Positions 62,583 to 64,000 of a stretch of DNA of 64,000 nt are shown here, one piece after another (positions within the stretch are counted from its first letter, which is position 1; each line of letters starts with the position of its first letter). A program made the position numbers and the translations under genes. This stretch comes from Desulfotomaculum copahuensis (GTDB lineage Bacteria; Bacillota; Desulfotomaculia; Desulfotomaculales; Desulfovirgulaceae). Location of the stretch: positions 1 through 64,000 of the forward strand of contig NZ_LYVF01000197.1 of NCBI RefSeq assembly GCF_001655685.1. The letters run 5' to 3'. A model generated the notes under the pieces. The model saw only the letters and a list, made by a program, of their open reading frames with translations, was not told the DNA's origin and did no database searches.

Positions 62583-62858
62583 ATGGCTGATAAACCAAAG
62601 GCGGCCGCCGCCCTGGCCTACGACCCGGAAAAGGATGCCGCCCCGCAGGTGGTGGCCGCCGGCCGCGGCCGGCTGGCGGAATTAATCGAAGAAACGGCCC
62701 GGAAAAATAACGTGCCCGTCTACCGGGACGAAAACCTGGCCCTGACCCTGACCGGTCTGGGCGCCGGCCGGGAAATCCCCCCGGAACTCTACCGGGTGGT
62801 GGCGGAAATAATCGCCTGGGTGTATGAACTGGATAAGAAAACGGGGAACGACGACTGA
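62583..62858 (+). CDS. FlhB C-terminal-domain-like protein (YlqH type)
   Basis: A 91-residue protein equivalent to the cytoplasmic domain of the flagellar export switch FlhB: AAALAYDPEKDAAPQVVAAGRGRLAE, NNVPVYRDENLALTL and GREIPPELYRVVAEIIAWVYELD (in parts). It begins just after the position of the FlhB autocleavage site; the NPTH tetrapeptide itself is absent, so it resembles a pre-cut C-terminal fragment. Stand-alone copies (YlqH) are common in Firmicutes, with unknown role. The ribosome site is weak. Confidence 0.88.
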   Translation: MADKPKAAAALAYDPEKDAAPQVVAAGRGRLAELIEETARKNNVPVYRDENLALTLTGLGAGREIPPELYRVVAEIIAWVYELDKKTGNDD

Positions 62859-62883
62859 ATAATAAAATGGCCTGTCCCCGGTA

Positions 62884-63303
62884 TTAATCCATGAAATCAT
62901 TGTGCAATAACAACTGTAAAAAATCTGAAGCTTTTAGTATTCTTATTCCCTTGTATTCGTTTAACTCCAATAAATGCTTATCGCCGGAGATTAAGTAATT
63001 GGCTTCGCCGGCAACCGCACAATCAATGATTTTGTTGTCATCAGGATCTGCGGTAACAGCGTTAATTTTTTGCATGGGAGATATAAACGTAACTACCGGT
63101 AAAAGCCTGCCCACAAAACCATCGACTTCCTCATCATTAAAGCCAAATTTAGGGTATTGGACAACCCGGTAAAACTCACCGAGTATCTGAACTGAAAGAC
63201 AAAGCTCTATTTTTGATTCCAGAACCATTTCAATAACAGCAGCTTCCGGACCGTTCCACCCAAGGGCGGAAGTAAGAACATTGGTATCTACCGTTATTTT
63301 CAT
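62884..63303 (-). CDS. PIN-domain toxin (VapC-like)
   Basis: A 139-residue putative toxin RNase. PIN acidic residues are visible: D6 in KITVDTNVLTSAL, E in SVQILGEFYRV, and the pair DPDDNKIIDCA followed by YLISGDKHLL. It belongs to the COG1569-like group of PIN proteins. ATG at 63303 overlaps the antitoxin stop by ATGA, giving translational coupling. The order antitoxin then toxin is the classical one. Confidence 0.88.
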   Translation of the reverse strand: MKITVDTNVLTSALGWNGPEAAVIEMVLESKIELCLSVQILGEFYRVVQYPKFGFNDEEVDGFVGRLLPVVTFISPMQKINAVTADPDDNKIIDCAVAGEANYLISGDKHLLELNEYKGIRILKASDFLQLLLHNDFMD

Positions 63304-63560
63304 TTTACACCCTGACGTGCCCACTTGATCGCTTCCTCAACGTCCTTGGGTGTTATGCCCTCACTCTGGAACCTTTCTCTAATCGGCCTGGCAAAATCCT
63401 CAAAATCATTTGAAGGAATCATCTTCCTTATTTCTACGCGGGAACCTTTTTTTTCGAAGAGAATGTAATCGCCTTCTTTAATGTTCAGAGACTTTCTCAA
63501 TTCCACCGGAACAGTTACCTGCCCCTTTGTGGTTATTCGTCCAATATAACTTTCACTCAT
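63300..63560 (-). CDS. AbrB/MazE-type antitoxin
   Basis: An 86-residue protein with an N-terminal swapped-hairpin DNA-binding domain (IGRITTKGQVTVPVELRKSLNIKEGDYILFE in parts) and a C-terminal helical tail (FARPIRERFQSEGITPKDVEEAIKWARQG in parts) that should wrap the PIN toxin. ATG at 63560 is chosen, with GGGAG 10 nt upstream. The pair probably represses its own promoter. Confidence 0.88.
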   Translation of the reverse strand: MSESYIGRITTKGQVTVPVELRKSLNIKEGDYILFEKKGSRVEIRKMIPSNDFEDFARPIRERFQSEGITPKDVEEAIKWARQGVK

Positions 63561-63595
63561 TAAAATCAACTCCCTGGTAATACCATCTTACATAA

Positions 63596-63624
63596 AGCAT
63601 ATCACTGCATTCCTTACCTGTCAA
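63596..63624 (-). promoter_or_regulatory. Promoter of the PIN/AbrB toxin-antitoxin pair
   Basis: On the reverse strand TTGACA (63619-63624) and TATGCT (63596-63601) are 17 bp apart, about 35 bp before the antitoxin start. Confidence 0.65.
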
Positions 63625-63651
63625 TATTTACCGGTAAAAATTAAAAAACCG

Positions 63652-64000
63652 CTAAACACGGTTGCGGCATATTTTTCGTCCCAGATGTTCTTCCAGCAAG
63701 CCGGCGCACCCGGCCAGGGCATCCAAGTCGATGCCCGTGTCTATACCCATGCGGTGCAGCATGTAAACCAGGTCTTCCGTGGCCGCATTGCCGGCAGCGC
63801 CGGGAATGAAGGGGCAGCCGCCCAGCCCGGCCACCGAACCTTCCAGAATACGCACCCCCGCCTGCAGGCCGGTCACACAGTTGGCCAGGGCCAGTCCCCG
63901 GTTGTCGTGAAAATGCAATGCCCAGGTAACCCGCGGGTAGCAGGAGGCAAGTAAAGTCACCAGGTCATAGACCTGGCGTGGATTGCCCAGGCCGGCCGTG
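63652..64000 (-). CDS. Hydroxymethylglutaryl-CoA lyase-like protein, 3' part
   Basis: The last 115 residues of a DRE-TIM metallolyase run off the right edge. The metal-binding histidines (ALHFHDNRGLALAN) and the catalytic cysteine loop (AGLGGCPFIPGAAGNAATEDLVYML in parts) match HMG-CoA lyase and related enzymes, which split HMG-CoA-type substrates to acetyl-CoA and a keto acid. The upstream TAGLGNPRQVYDL also fits. In anaerobes such genes often act in leucine or aromatic degradation rather than ketogenesis; the substrate is undecided. Confidence 0.88.
   Translation of the reverse strand, partial: TAGLGNPRQVYDLVTLLASCYPRVTWALHFHDNRGLALANCVTGLQAGVRILEGSVAGLGGCPFIPGAAGNAATEDLVYMLHRMGIDTGIDLDALAGCAGLLEEHLGRKICRNRV

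Noticed and set aside
62884-63600. Part of a larger defence island
   Set aside because: Only a two-gene toxin-antitoxin unit is present; neighbours are FlhB-like and HMG-CoA-lyase-like genes.

Overview
The window comes from a GC-rich, spore-forming member of the Clostridia, most likely the Desulfotomaculum/Pelotomaculum group (Peptococcaceae sensu lato). The reasons are sporulation genes (yunB, ytxC, a DacF-like carboxypeptidase, ytaF), Firmicutes T-box leaders in front of pheS and thrS, the order thrS-infC-rpmI-rplT...pheS-pheT-zapA, an AddAB-type nuclease pair, and a 16S gene with an enlarged V1 hairpin of the kind known in some thermophilic Desulfotomaculum. The species assignment is inference.

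Layout. 1-2.0 kb: a partial 16S rRNA gene read leftward, preceded by four tandem promoters. 2.0-12.5 kb: yunB, tyrS, a class A penicillin-binding protein, mutS2 and a two-domain U32 protein. 12.8-16.3 kb: a small accessory patch with two lipoproteins, a HepT-MntA toxin-antitoxin pair and a 3-methyladenine glycosylase. 16.5-30.7 kb: a long leftward housekeeping block (ytxC, thrS, infC-rpmI-rplT, a Ktr potassium uptake pair, an RNA methyltransferase, pheS-pheT, zapA, polX), with T-box or leader control at thrS, infC and pheS. 30.9-33.4 kb: a DUF3006 gene, an acyl-CoA transferase and a CBS-pair protein. 33.4-33.7 kb: a tRNA-Val(GAC) next to repeats that may be an old attachment site. 33.8-42.8 kb: cell-wall enzymes, phosphate uptake (Pit, with its DUF47 partner divergent), DedA, a SEC-C protein of unknown role and a CtpA protease. 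42.9-47.2 kb: polA-mutM-ytaF. 47.4-52.6 kb: rmuC, an amino-acid permease, and a ResA-like thioredoxin with CcdA. 52.9-60.1 kb: the addA/addB-like pair. 60.3-64.0 kb: a ChbG-like deacetylase, an orphan FliK-like/FlhB-C-like pair, a PIN/AbrB toxin-antitoxin pair, and the 3' end of an HMG-CoA-lyase-like gene running off the right edge.

Themes. Genome maintenance is heavily represented (mutS2, polX, polA, mutM, Mpg, rmuC, addAB). PolX appears to have lost all three catalytic aspartates of its polymerase active site while keeping its PHP nuclease motifs. PolX, the U32 protein, AddA and AddB each carry a low-complexity Gly/Pro/Ala-rich insertion of roughly 80-110 residues between or inside domains, which is the most unusual shared feature of the window. 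I saw no insertion sequence, prophage or CRISPR array. No single region is clearly a new defence or metabolic system. The best leads are the polymerase-dead PolX, the recurrent insertions, a 36-bp direct repeat just upstream of mutS2, and the SEC-C protein.
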